Source of the DNA: Anaerolineae bacterium
Lineage (GTDB): Bacteria; Chloroflexota; Anaerolineae; J102
Length of the DNA: 12,642 nucleotides
Assembly (NCBI GenBank): GCA_015493675.1
Contig: WGCR01000494.1
Span: forward strand, 1 to 12,642
Direction: 5' to 3'
The position numbers were made by a program, and so were the translations under genes. Every line of letters begins with the position of its first letter. Within the stretch, counting starts at the first letter, position 1. The notes beneath the pieces are model-generated. The model did no database searches, had not been told where the DNA came from, and worked only from the letters and a program-made list of their open reading frames with translations. Below, piece by piece: positions 1 through 7,697 of this stretch.

Positions 1-37
1 ATCTGCCGATTGAAATCAGGGCTGGGGGCCTACGGCC

Positions 38-159
38 GCTTGTCTGCCTGCGCAGACAGGCCAATTTGCGCCCGAAAATGTCCTCGCAGGAGGACATGCG
101 GCGGAACGCCCTCAGAACCGAATTCTATTCGGCCAGTGCGCCCCAATTTTGAAACGCAC
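38..159. repeat. Array of short stem-loops in non-coding DNA
   Basis: This stretch contains no convincing gene but several consecutive hairpins. Bases 38-47 pair with 52-61 around a CTGC loop (10 bp with one T-G pair). Bases 78-85 pair perfectly with 90-97 around a GCAG loop. A small GGCG-GAA-CGCC hairpin lies at 100-110. CCGAAT (118-123) pairs with ATTCGG (127-132), and GTGCG (136-140) pairs with CGCAC (155-159). The first two share an 18-base TGTC...GACA frame and have complementary loops. This resembles a dispersed palindromic intergenic repeat or a structured transcript end. Which of these applies cannot be decided from one copy. The remaining bases 1-37 show nothing recognisable. Confidence 0.6.
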
Positions 160-166
160 CCGTATT

Positions 167-200
167 GCCCGACAACTGGCTCGTTGCGGGCGTTTTCGTT
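167..200 (+). terminator. Terminator-like hairpin before the first gene
   Basis: GCCCG-A-CAAC (167-176) pairs with GTTGCGGGC (183-191), giving a 9-bp stem with one bulged A and a 6-nt loop. It is followed directly by a T-rich run, GTTTTCGTTT. This is the form of an intrinsic terminator for a transcript entering from the left, outside the window. The T run is interrupted, so strength is uncertain. Confidence 0.5.
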
Positions 201-206
201 TATAAT
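201..206 (+). promoter_or_regulatory. -10 box for a probable leaderless transcript
   Basis: A perfect TATAAT lies exactly 8 nt before the ATG at 215, so transcription should begin at or next to the start codon. No Shine-Dalgarno sequence precedes the ATG. No good -35 hexamer is visible at 16-18 bp spacing, which lowers confidence. The same -10-to-ATG spacing occurs at the SH3 lipoprotein gene (10032-10053), where the -35 is good. Confidence 0.55.
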
Positions 207-214
207 TGGGCGCT

Positions 215-1333
215 ATGGCTTCTGTCACTTCCTTGTCCACGGCCTGGTCCATTCTCACCGAGCTGGATACAAGGCCCCTGCGCGAGCTGGTTCAGGCTCC
301 TTTTCCGGTGGCTATCCTCAGCCGCGAGCAGGCCGACCGGCAATGGCTGGCCGACGCCCTGCGCACCGATCCCTTCACCGGACAGCTCACGCCCCTCAGC
401 CCTCAGGTCACCCTCCACCAATTGCCGTTGCGCAAGAACGACGCGTTATGGGTGGCCCAGGCGCGGCTGGTCTTCATCCCTGTGGCGACCGGGCGGAATG
501 ATTTGACCCAGGAGGAGCGGGCCATCGCCCAGCTTTTGCACCTGAACGCCCATCTGCCCATCGTGGTGGTGCAGATTCGCCCCGGTGCGGGCAAAGAATT
601 CTACACGCCCATGCTGAATGTCTGGATGGGCGCGCGGGAGATCGTGGTCGATCCTGAGGAAGAGGAGCCCTTTAGCGCCGAATTTTTGCCCATTCTGAAG
701 ACGCTGGCCCCCGAGCAGGAAATTCAACTGGGATTTCACTTCCCCGCGTTTCGCCCGACCCTGGCCAAACAGCTCGTGCGCCAGACCAGCATGACCAACG
801 CCACCTACGCCGCCACCACGGGCCTGGCCGAGCTGGCGCCGGTGTTGCTCATCCCCGGCAACGTGGCTGATTTCGTGGTGCTGACCAAAAACCAGGGCCT
901 GATGGCTTACAAGATCGCGCTGCTCATGGGCAACGACATCGGGATGCAGGAGATGATCGGCGAACTGGCGGGCGTGCTGGGCGGCGGCTTTCTGTGGCGG
1001 GAGACGGCCCGACGCCTGGTGGGCTTCATTCCCGGCTGGGGGATCATCCCCAAGGTGGCGGTGGCCTATGCGGGCACCTACATCATCGGCGAGGCGACCT
1101 ACTACTGGTATGCGTATCACGAGCAGCTATCGACAGAGCAGATGCGGGCCATGTACGCCCGGGCCATGGCCGAGGGCAAACAGAAAGCCGCCGAGATCAT
1201 CGCAGCCATGAAACAGAAACGGGCCGGGCGAAAAGAAAGCGCGCCCCGCAAGAAACGGGCGCTGCCCAAATTCCGAAAGAAGAAACAACTCCCCGCCAGC
1301 AATCCAGTCCCCAATGAGGATAGTTCATCGTAA
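215..1333 (+). CDS. DUF697/YcjF-like membrane protein with degenerate N-terminal domain
   Basis: This encodes 372 residues. The C-terminal half (about 190-300) has the look of the DUF697/YcjF family, which often follows a small GTPase domain: hydrophobic helices at about 203-223 and 270-293, a Pro-Gly turn (LLIPGN, 211-216) and a GFIPGWG motif (270-276). The N-terminal part (about 28-165) resembles the alpha/beta layout of such GTPases (PVAILS at 31-36, PIVVVQI at 115-121) but has no GxxxxGKS P-loop and no NKxD, so nucleotide binding is doubtful. The last 40 residues are rich in Lys and Arg and probably cytoplasmic. The ATG at 215 is preferred to an in-frame TTG at 206 because the -10 box at 201-206 overlaps that TTG. 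The stop overlaps the mqnC start (TAATG), implying translational coupling. Function is unknown, and the family call is by pattern, not by alignment. Confidence 0.7.
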   Translation: MASVTSLSTAWSILTELDTRPLRELVQAPFPVAILSREQADRQWLADALRTDPFTGQLTPLSPQVTLHQLPLRKNDALWVAQARLVFIPVATGRNDLTQEERAIAQLLHLNAHLPIVVVQIRPGAGKEFYTPMLNVWMGAREIVVDPEEEEPFSAEFLPILKTLAPEQEIQLGFHFPAFRPTLAKQLVRQTSMTNATYAATTGLAELAPVLLIPGNVADFVVLTKNQGLMAYKIALLMGNDIGMQEMIGELAGVLGGGFLWRETARRLVGFIPGWGIIPKVAVAYAGTYIIGEATYYWYAYHEQLSTEQMRAMYARAMAEGKQKAAEIIAAMKQKRAGRKESAPRKKRALPKFRKKKQLPASNPVPNEDSSS

Positions 1334-2535
1334 TGCTTTCGACCACCGATTTGCTCAAAAAAGCCGCCAATGGCGAGCGGCTCACGCCCGAAGAAGGGCT
1401 TTTTCTTTACACCGAAGGCGATCCCCAGGCCATGATGGCCGTCGCTCACGATCTGCGTCTGCAAAAGACCGAGCCGGGCCTGGTCACCTATCTGGTGGAT
1501 CGCAACATCAACTACACCAACGTCTGCACCACCGATTGCCAGTTCTGCTCCTTCTACCGCGTGCCCGGTCATCCCGAGGCCTACGTCATCACCCGGCGAG
1601 AGCTGGGCGAGAAGATCGAGGAGCTGCTGGCCTGGGGCGGAACCCGCATCCTCATGCAGGGCGGCCACAACCCCGATCTGCCCATCGGCTGGTATGAAGA
1701 CCTGCTGCGCTGGCTCAAGGCCACTTATCCCGAGATCGAATGCGATTGCTTCAGCCCCTCCGAGATCGAAAACATCGCCCATCTGGAAGATTTGAGCATG
1801 GAGGCGGTGCTGGAACGGCTGCACGCCGCTGGCCTGGACGGTCTGCCCGGCGGCGGCGCCGAAATCCTGGATGACGCCGTGCGCAAGCGCATCTCGCCCA
1901 AGAAGACCAAAACCGCGGCCTGGCTACACGCCATGCGCATCGCCCAGGGCCTGGGCATGGTCACCAGCGCCACCATGGTCATCGGCTTTGGCGAGACCAT
2001 GCAGCAGCGTATCGCCAGCCTCACCCGCTTGCGCCAGCTTCAGGATGAATCCCTGGCCGCGCACGGTAACGGCTTCAGCGCTTTCATCATGTGGACGGCG
2101 CAACTGAGCCAGACCAACAGCCTGGGCCGCAGCCGTCATCGGGATAAGTACGGCGCGAATTACGACGAATATCTGCACACCAACGCCTTCGCCCGCATCT
2201 ACCTGGACAACTTCACCAATTTCCAGGCCAGTTGGCCCACCCAGGGCCTGGATGTGGCCCGACGGGCGCTGTTCGCGGGCGCCAACGACTTCGGCAGCAC
2301 CATGTTGGAGGAGAACGTGGTCAGCCAGGCCGCAGCCTACACCGAAAAAGAGCCCGCCATGTCGGTCTATCGCCTGCACGAGCAAATTCGTCTGGCGGGC
2401 TTCGAGCCCGCGCAGCGTGACAGCCGTTACCGCATCGTGCGCCGTTTCGACCGGGTGATGAGCAGGGAAGAACTGGCCCCTCGGCCCATTCCCACCCGTC
2501 TCACAATGCTGCAAGAGCCTGTTGAATTGGCATAG
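1333..2535 (+). CDS. mqnC: Dehypoxanthine futalosine cyclase (radical SAM), MqnC
   Basis: This is a 400-residue radical SAM enzyme of the futalosine menaquinone pathway. MqnC converts dehypoxanthine futalosine to cyclic dehypoxanthine futalosine in the cytoplasm. The cluster-binding Cys triad CxxxCxxC is at C65, C69 and C72, inside a NYTNVC...CQFCSFYR block typical of the MqnC/MqnE/CofH group. A GLPGGGAEI motif (about 170-178) and a late DNFTNFQASW block also fit. Length matches the family closely. MqnC is favoured over MqnE because of the CSFYR motif and because a second, MqnE-type paralogue lies at 4378. The ATG overlaps the preceding stop by one base, and GAGGA at 1316-1320 is a possible though distant ribosome-binding site. 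An accessory insert follows before the next pathway gene. Confidence 0.92.
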   Translation: MLSTTDLLKKAANGERLTPEEGLFLYTEGDPQAMMAVAHDLRLQKTEPGLVTYLVDRNINYTNVCTTDCQFCSFYRVPGHPEAYVITRRELGEKIEELLAWGGTRILMQGGHNPDLPIGWYEDLLRWLKATYPEIECDCFSPSEIENIAHLEDLSMEAVLERLHAAGLDGLPGGGAEILDDAVRKRISPKKTKTAAWLHAMRIAQGLGMVTSATMVIGFGETMQQRIASLTRLRQLQDESLAAHGNGFSAFIMWTAQLSQTNSLGRSRHRDKYGANYDEYLHTNAFARIYLDNFTNFQASWPTQGLDVARRALFAGANDFGSTMLEENVVSQAAAYTEKEPAMSVYRLHEQIRLAGFEPAQRDSRYRIVRRFDRVMSREELAPRPIPTRLTMLQEPVELA

Positions 2536-2563
2536 CAAGATCAGCTATTCGCGATTCTGTTCC

Positions 2564-2675
2564 GTAAATAGAACGCAGATGACGCAGAAAAAGCCGATCT
2601 ACGCAGATAAAAAAGATAAAATCAGGATAATCTGCGAGAATCTACGGGCATCAGATGTGTCTGCGTTCTATTTAC
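2564..2675. repeat. 112-bp MITE-like palindromic element
   Basis: Perfect 16-bp inverted repeats bound this element: GTAAATAGAACGCAGA at 2564-2579 and its reverse complement at 2660-2675. The interior repeats the theme ACGCAGA / TCTGCG several times in both orientations (for example near 2582, 2603 and 2633), so the single strand can fold extensively. There is no open reading frame of note and no clear target-site duplication. The form fits a non-autonomous miniature element or dispersed intergenic repeat. It is AT-richer than the flanking genes and lies beside a toxin-antitoxin pair. Confidence 0.75.
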
Positions 2676-2712
2676 ATTCGTTATCGGCGTGCTGCCGCTC
2701 ATGGTATCTGCT

Positions 2713-2741
2713 TTGTCAAACCTTATTGCCAATGCTAAAAT
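2713..2741 (+). promoter_or_regulatory. sigma70-type promoter of the toxin-antitoxin pair
   Basis: TTGTCA (2713-2718) and TAAAAT (2736-2741) are separated by exactly 17 bp. Transcription would start near 2748, about 27 nt before the antitoxin ATG at 2775. This promoter may also feed mqnP and mqnE, because no terminator is seen after the toxin gene. Confidence 0.7.
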
Positions 2742-2746
2742 ACTCC

Positions 2747-2759
2747 CAGATGCCATCTG
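2747..2759. promoter_or_regulatory. Dyad at the toxin-antitoxin start site, possible operator
   Basis: CAGATG-C-CATCTG is a perfect 6-1-6 inverted repeat lying 5 bp after the -10 box, over the predicted transcription start. Type II toxin-antitoxin complexes usually repress their own operon through such palindromes. The operator role here is inferred from position only. Confidence 0.5.
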
Positions 2760-2774
2760 TATGAGAGTAAAGAC

Positions 2775-3020
2775 ATGAGCTATTCAAGTCACTTCACACG
2801 AAAGAAAGCCCACGAGGCTATCGATGCCTTACCGCCTGAAAGTCTGGAAGAACTCTCCAGGTTTCTTGAGTTCCTCAGATTCAGACAGCGCGTCCCGGAA
2901 AAGCCAGTGAATGTGCAACTGGAAGGTTTGTGGCAAGATGAACAATTCGATGTGACTGATGATGATATTCGGGCTTTACGCCAGCAAGTTTCTGATCATG
3001 TTTTGCAGAGGGTGAAGTAG
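2775..3020 (+). CDS. Antitoxin of a VapBC-type pair (DUF2281-like)
   Basis: This is an 81-residue, charged protein directly upstream of a PIN-domain toxin. The N-terminal half is a predicted helix-rich segment with the pattern LPPESLEELSRFLEFLRFR (about 19-37), like the short DUF2281-type antitoxins. The C-terminal half, LWQDEQFDVTDDDIRALRQQ (about 52-71), resembles the toxin-binding tails of such antitoxins. No AbrB or ribbon-helix-helix DNA-binding domain is obvious, so self-regulation would have to rely on a cryptic domain or on the complex. The ATG at 2775 follows a weak purine-rich leader. The toxin start is 3 bases after this stop. The assignment rests mostly on context and size. Confidence 0.7.
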   Translation: MSYSSHFTRKKAHEAIDALPPESLEELSRFLEFLRFRQRVPEKPVNVQLEGLWQDEQFDVTDDDIRALRQQVSDHVLQRVK

Positions 3021-3023
3021 GGG

Positions 3024-3413
3024 ATGAAATATCTGGCTGATACAGTTGCTGTTGTCCGTCATCTGTGCCAACACCCAGCTCTTGGCCCGCAAGCGAGGGA
3101 GATTTTGCGAGCTGCTGATGCGGGCGAACACCGCATCTTCATTTCAGCCATCACGCTCATGGAGCTGCTTTATCTTTCCGAAGCGAAAAGGGTTCGATTA
3201 CAGCTTGATGGATTGATTGGGATTGTTTCATCCAGCGCAAACTATAAAATCATTCCTGTTGATTCTGAAGTGGTTTTGGCTGCTGCTGGCATTGATGACG
3301 TTCCTGAACTGCATGATCGCGTCATCGTAGGCACTGCGAAGTGGCTGGATGTGCCAATTTTAACGAGTGACAGGGTGATTAGCCGCTCAAAGCATGTCCA
3401 AACCATTTGGTGA
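3024..3413 (+). CDS. vapC: PIN-domain ribonuclease toxin, VapC family
   Basis: This 129-residue protein has the full acidic quartet of a VapC PIN domain: D6 in the opening YLADTVA strand, E47 in TLMELLYL, D98 in ELHDRVIVGTA and D116 in ILTSDRVI. VapC toxins are Mg-dependent endoribonucleases, commonly cutting tRNA or rRNA, and are neutralised by the adjacent antitoxin. Nothing suggests inactivation. The start lies 3 nt after the antitoxin stop, with GAGG and AGGGG sequences just upstream. The pair is visibly AT-richer than the menaquinone genes on both sides, which supports horizontal acquisition. Confidence 0.88.
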   Translation: MKYLADTVAVVRHLCQHPALGPQAREILRAADAGEHRIFISAITLMELLYLSEAKRVRLQLDGLIGIVSSSANYKIIPVDSEVVLAAAGIDDVPELHDRVIVGTAKWLDVPILTSDRVISRSKHVQTIW

Positions 3414-3443
3414 CATTAGATTTTTGAACGGGTGCGTATTTGG

Positions 3444-4328
<885 letters not shown>

Positions 4329-4377
4329 GCGGTTGGCGGGCCTGATTCCGGCCGCCCCATTCAAGAGGACTTTTTCT

Positions 4378-5577
4378 ATGCTCGAACAACAACTCTCTTT
4401 ACTCAGCCCGACTGGTGAGCTGGACGACATCGCCGTCAAGGTGCAGGCGGGCCAACGCCTGAGCTTCGATGACGGCATGCGCCTGTTCCAGAGTTACGAT
4501 TTGCTCACCATCGGCCAGCTTGCCGACCTGGTGAACCGGCGCATCAACGGCGGCCAATACGTCTATTTCAACCAGAACCGCCACGTCAATCCCACCAATG
4601 TTTGTGCGTTTCATTGTAATTTTTGCTCCTTCGCCCGCCACAGCGACGATGAGCCGGGCGCATACACCTGGACGCCCGAGCAGATCATCGAACGCATCCA
4701 GGAGGACGTGCATCCCCGCGTGACCGAATTTCACATCGTGGGCGGCCTGCATCCCGACCTGGGCTTCGAATACTACGAGGATGTGTTGCGGGCGCTGAAA
4801 CGAGCCTATCCCAACGTGCATCTCAAGGCTTTCACTGGCGTGGAGATCGATTTCTTCGCCCAGATGACGGGCCTGGATCACGAAACCATCCTGCGTCGGT
4901 TGATGGATGCGGGCCTGGGCTCCATGCCCGGCGGCGGGGCGGAGATATTCCACCCCGACATCCGCAACAAAATCTGCCCCGAGAAGGCGGATGCCGACAC
5001 CTGGCTGGAAGTGCATCGCACCGCGCACAAGCTGGGCCTGCGCACCAACGCCACCATGCTCTACGGCCACATCGAGCAATATGAGCACCGGGTGGATCAC
5101 CTGCTGCGCCTGCGCGATCTGCAAAATGAGACCGGCGGTTTCCAGACTTTCATCCCCTTGCGCTATCATCCTGAGAACAATAACCTGGGACGCCAGCTCG
5201 ACTGGACCAGCGCCCACGACACCCTGAAGACCATCGCAACCAGCCGACTGCTGCTGGATAATTTCCCGCACGTCAAGGCCTATTGGGTAATGCTGACGCC
5301 CCCCATTGCCCAGCTCTCCCTGCACTTCGGTGCGGACGACATCGACGGCACCGTGGTGGAGGAGAAAATCTATCACGACGCAGGCGCCACCACCGAGGAA
5401 TTTCTTGACAAATTCGATTTGTTGCGGCTGATCAAGGCAGCGGGCAAGACGCCGGTGGAACGAGATACGCTCTACAACGTTATCGAGATATACGATCAAC
5501 CACTGGAAACTTATGCGCCGAGCAGCCGCAAGACCCGCCGCGGCAAGCTGAAGGTCGCCCACATCGAACTCAACTGA
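4378..5577 (+). CDS. mqnE: Aminofutalosine synthase (radical SAM), MqnE
   Basis: This 399-residue radical SAM enzyme adds the adenosyl radical of SAM to 3-[(1-carboxyvinyl)oxy]benzoate, forming aminofutalosine. The CxxxCxxC triad is C76, C80 and C83 in NPTNVCAFHCNFCSFARH. Further family blocks are FHIVGGLHPDLGFEYYED and SMPGGGAEIFHP. The CSFAR form and the closing LLDNFPHVKAYW block separate it from the MqnC paralogue at 1333. The ATG at 4378 is preferred over an in-frame TTG at 4333 because AGAGGA (4364-4369) is a well-spaced ribosome-binding site. It follows mqnP by 49 nt. Its stop codon lies inside a heptamer repeat. Confidence 0.93.
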   Translation: MLEQQLSLLSPTGELDDIAVKVQAGQRLSFDDGMRLFQSYDLLTIGQLADLVNRRINGGQYVYFNQNRHVNPTNVCAFHCNFCSFARHSDDEPGAYTWTPEQIIERIQEDVHPRVTEFHIVGGLHPDLGFEYYEDVLRALKRAYPNVHLKAFTGVEIDFFAQMTGLDHETILRRLMDAGLGSMPGGGAEIFHPDIRNKICPEKADADTWLEVHRTAHKLGLRTNATMLYGHIEQYEHRVDHLLRLRDLQNETGGFQTFIPLRYHPENNNLGRQLDWTSAHDTLKTIATSRLLLDNFPHVKAYWVMLTPPIAQLSLHFGADDIDGTVVEEKIYHDAGATTEEFLDKFDLLRLIKAAGKTPVERDTLYNVIEIYDQPLETYAPSSRKTRRGKLKVAHIELN

Positions 5578-5636
5578 ACAGTGTTCACTGTTCACTGTTC
5601 ACTGAACACTGAACACTGTTCACTGCTTACTGCTTA
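5574..5636. repeat. Heptanucleotide tandem repeat across the mqnE stop
   Basis: Nine 7-base units run in strict phase: CTGAACA, GTGTTCA, CTGTTCA twice, CTGAACA twice, CTGTTCA, then CTGCTTA twice. Because TTCA and GAACA units are near-complements, bases 5580-5594 can fold back on about 5602-5616 with one mismatch. The first unit contains the mqnE TGA stop. The array fills most of the gap before the next gene. It resembles the short tandemly repeated heptamers known in cyanobacteria. A role as a weak transcript-end hairpin is possible. Confidence 0.85.
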
Positions 5637-5647
5637 CTACCTCCCTT

Positions 5648-6499
5648 ATGCCATCTCTTCCCGTCCCCACCACCTATCCCTACTACGCCGAACTCGCCAC
5701 CGCTATCGACCTTGCCCGACAGGCGGGCGATTTGATCCTGAAAATCCATCGCTCGGGCCCGCGACGCATCGAAACCAAGAAAACCTCCGTGGATATGGTC
5801 ACCGAGGCCGACACCGCCAGCCAGGCGCTTATCCTCGAAACCATCACCGCCCGCTTTCCTGACCACAACATCGTGGCCGAAGAGGATGGCGGAGACAAGG
5901 AAAACGGCGGCTCCGTGCGCTGGCTGATCGATCCTCTGGACGGCACCACCAATTTCGCCAGTCGCTTTCCGGTCTTTGCCGTTTCCATCGCCATGTGCGT
6001 AGACGACCAGCCCGTCATCGGCGCGGTGCAGGATGTGGTGCGAGAGCGCACCTACTGGGCCGCGGCCGGGCAGGGCGCGTGGATGGGAACGCCCGCCAGG
6101 TTGGACGAAGTCCAATTGCGGGTCTCGCAGACCAGCGAACTCGACCAAAGCCTCATCGCCACCGGATTTCCTTACATCCGGGCGGAGACCAGTGATAATA
6201 ATCTGGCCGAGTTCAATTATCTCATGCCCAAAGTGCGCGGCATCCGCCGGGCCGGAGCCGCGGCCCTGGACATCGCATGGGTGGCTGATGGTCGCCTGGA
6301 CGGCTATTGGGAGGCGCATCTGTGGCCCTGGGACTGGGGCGCGGGCGTGCTGATGCTCGCGGAAGCGGGCGGCGTGATCTCCGATTACGAAGGCGAGCCC
6401 TGGCGTCTGGGCGCAGATCAAATGATCGCAGCCAATCCCTATCTGCACGAAAAACTGCTGACCGCCGTACAAGCCGCCCGCCGCGCAGCCGGCTTCTAA
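5648..6499 (+). CDS. Inositol monophosphatase family phosphatase
   Basis: This 283-residue Mg-dependent sugar-phosphate phosphatase of the SuhB/IMPase fold carries all metal ligands: E78-E79 in IVAEED, D95 and D98 in the signature WLIDPLDGTTNF (92-103), and D229 in WPWDWGAGVLMLAEAGG. The block RRAGAAALDIAWVADGRLDG (200-219) also matches the family. The true substrate cannot be told from the sequence: inositol-1-phosphate, histidinol-phosphate, fructose-1,6-bisphosphate and PAP phosphatases all share this fold. No Shine-Dalgarno sequence precedes the ATG. The leader is pyrimidine-rich and begins with the heptamer repeat. The TPR gene starts 20 nt after its stop. Confidence 0.9.
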   Translation: MPSLPVPTTYPYYAELATAIDLARQAGDLILKIHRSGPRRIETKKTSVDMVTEADTASQALILETITARFPDHNIVAEEDGGDKENGGSVRWLIDPLDGTTNFASRFPVFAVSIAMCVDDQPVIGAVQDVVRERTYWAAAGQGAWMGTPARLDEVQLRVSQTSELDQSLIATGFPYIRAETSDNNLAEFNYLMPKVRGIRRAGAAALDIAWVADGRLDGYWEAHLWPWDWGAGVLMLAEAGGVISDYEGEPWRLGADQMIAANPYLHEKLLTAVQAARRAAGF

Positions 6500-6519
6500 C
6501 CCCTCTTACTCCCTTATCT

Positions 6520-7653
6520 ATGTACATCACTGACAGCCGCAAGCGCCAGAAAGCCAAACGACGACGGCGGATACTTTTTTTTCTTGTCGTTTTGATTGGC
6601 GTGGCGCTTCTTCTTTATCGGCAGCAGCCCGACTGGATTCCCAACCCTTTTGAACCCACGCCTACGCCCACGGTTTCACCCTCAGTGCATCTGCTGGACG
6701 CAGAAATGGCGCTCTCGGAAGGGCGGCTGCAGGATGCCATCGACAGCTATCAAAAATATCTGGCGCTGGTTCCTGATGATCAGAAAACCTGGGCGGAACT
6801 GGCGCGTTGGCAGATCTGGCAGGGGCAAAAAGAAGATGCCCTGAAAAGTGCGCACAAGGCGGTTGATCTGGACGAACAAGATCCGTTCGCCAATGCGGTG
6901 CTGGCCTGGGCGTTGGACTGGAATAACAAGATTGATGACGCTATCTCTACGGCGATATATGCGCTGGATCTGAATCCCAATCTGGCGGAAACGCACGCCT
7001 ACATGGCCGAGATCTATGCGGACGCGGGCAACTGGGGCCGGGCGCTGGAGGAAGGAAAAGAAGCCATTCGTCTGAATCCAAACAGTGTGGACGCCCGCCG
7101 GGCCATGGGATATATCTACAACACCCAGGGCAAATACAAGCAATCCATCGAGCAATACGAAGAGGCGATCAAGCTAAATCCAAATCTTGCCCGACTCTAT
7201 TATGAACTGGCGCTGAATTATGTGGCGGAACAGGAATACGACGCTGCTATCGAAAACTTCCGCAAGGCCCTCAAACTGAATCCCGATTATGATGAAGCTT
7301 ATGACGCCTTGGGCTGGGCTTATTACTACATGGATGATCCGGAACGAGCCATCATCGAGCTGCAACGAGCGGTAGAGGAAAACCCCAACAACACGGCGGC
7401 CTGGGCGCATCTGGGCATGGCGCTTTATCGGCGTCAGCGTTATGAGGACGCAGTGGGGCCGCTGGAGCGGGCGATCAAGCAAGGGGCGGATAACGAAGCC
7501 TATTACTACACGCTGGGACTGTCGTATGTGTATGGCGAACCCCGCCAGTGTGATAAAGCCGTCCCCTGGCTGAAAAAAGCGCTGGAGGTTAATCCGAATT
7601 CATTGCCAGCGCTGGCGGGCCTGCGCACCTGCGAAGAAAATCCAGAGGGGTAA
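6520..7653 (+). CDS. Membrane-anchored TPR protein
   Basis: This encodes 377 residues. A very basic N-terminus (RKRQKAKRRRR, 7-17) precedes one transmembrane helix (about 18-33), then a short PTPTPTVSP linker (about 47-55). The rest, 57-372, is a solenoid of about nine 34-residue tetratricopeptide repeats with the usual W/Y-G-A-A-LNPN periodicity, for example the units beginning near 156 and 190. The positive-inside rule places the repeats outside the membrane. TPR solenoids bind protein partners, but no partner is evident here. The ATG at 6520 has no Shine-Dalgarno sequence and a pyrimidine-rich leader like the preceding gene. The groESL regulatory region begins three bases after its stop. 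Confidence 0.85.
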   Translation: MYITDSRKRQKAKRRRRILFFLVVLIGVALLLYRQQPDWIPNPFEPTPTPTVSPSVHLLDAEMALSEGRLQDAIDSYQKYLALVPDDQKTWAELARWQIWQGQKEDALKSAHKAVDLDEQDPFANAVLAWALDWNNKIDDAISTAIYALDLNPNLAETHAYMAEIYADAGNWGRALEEGKEAIRLNPNSVDARRAMGYIYNTQGKYKQSIEQYEEAIKLNPNLARLYYELALNYVAEQEYDAAIENFRKALKLNPDYDEAYDALGWAYYYMDDPERAIIELQRAVEENPNNTAAWAHLGMALYRRQRYEDAVGPLERAIKQGADNEAYYYTLGLSYVYGEPRQCDKAVPWLKKALEVNPNSLPALAGLRTCEENPEG

Positions 7654-7655
7654 AC

Positions 7656-7682
7656 CTGGCACTCTCAAAGTCGGTGTGCTAA
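7656..7682. promoter_or_regulatory. CIRCE element, upstream copy (HrcA operator)
   Basis: CTGGCACTC, nine spacer bases and GTGTGCTAA match the CIRCE consensus TTAGCACTC-N9-GAGTGCTAA with two mismatches in the left arm and one in the right. It lies 15 bp upstream of the -35 box of groES. Its left arm is the exact reverse complement of the right arm of the second copy at 7738-7764. HrcA represses heat-shock genes through such sites. Confidence 0.8.
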
Positions 7683-7697
7683 AATTTGATCGAAAAT

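Noticed and set aside
2522..2764. 80-codon frame between mqnC and the antitoxin
   Set aside because: It runs through the palindromic element and its promoter region, has no domain and an atypical composition, and is unlikely to be a gene.
4399..5595. 398-codon open frame antisense to mqnE
   Set aside because: Shadow of mqnE codon bias, without motifs. The + strand radical SAM enzyme explains the region.
5574..5636. Heptamer array as a CRISPR
   Set aside because: Units are 7 bases with no spacers, and no cas gene is nearby.
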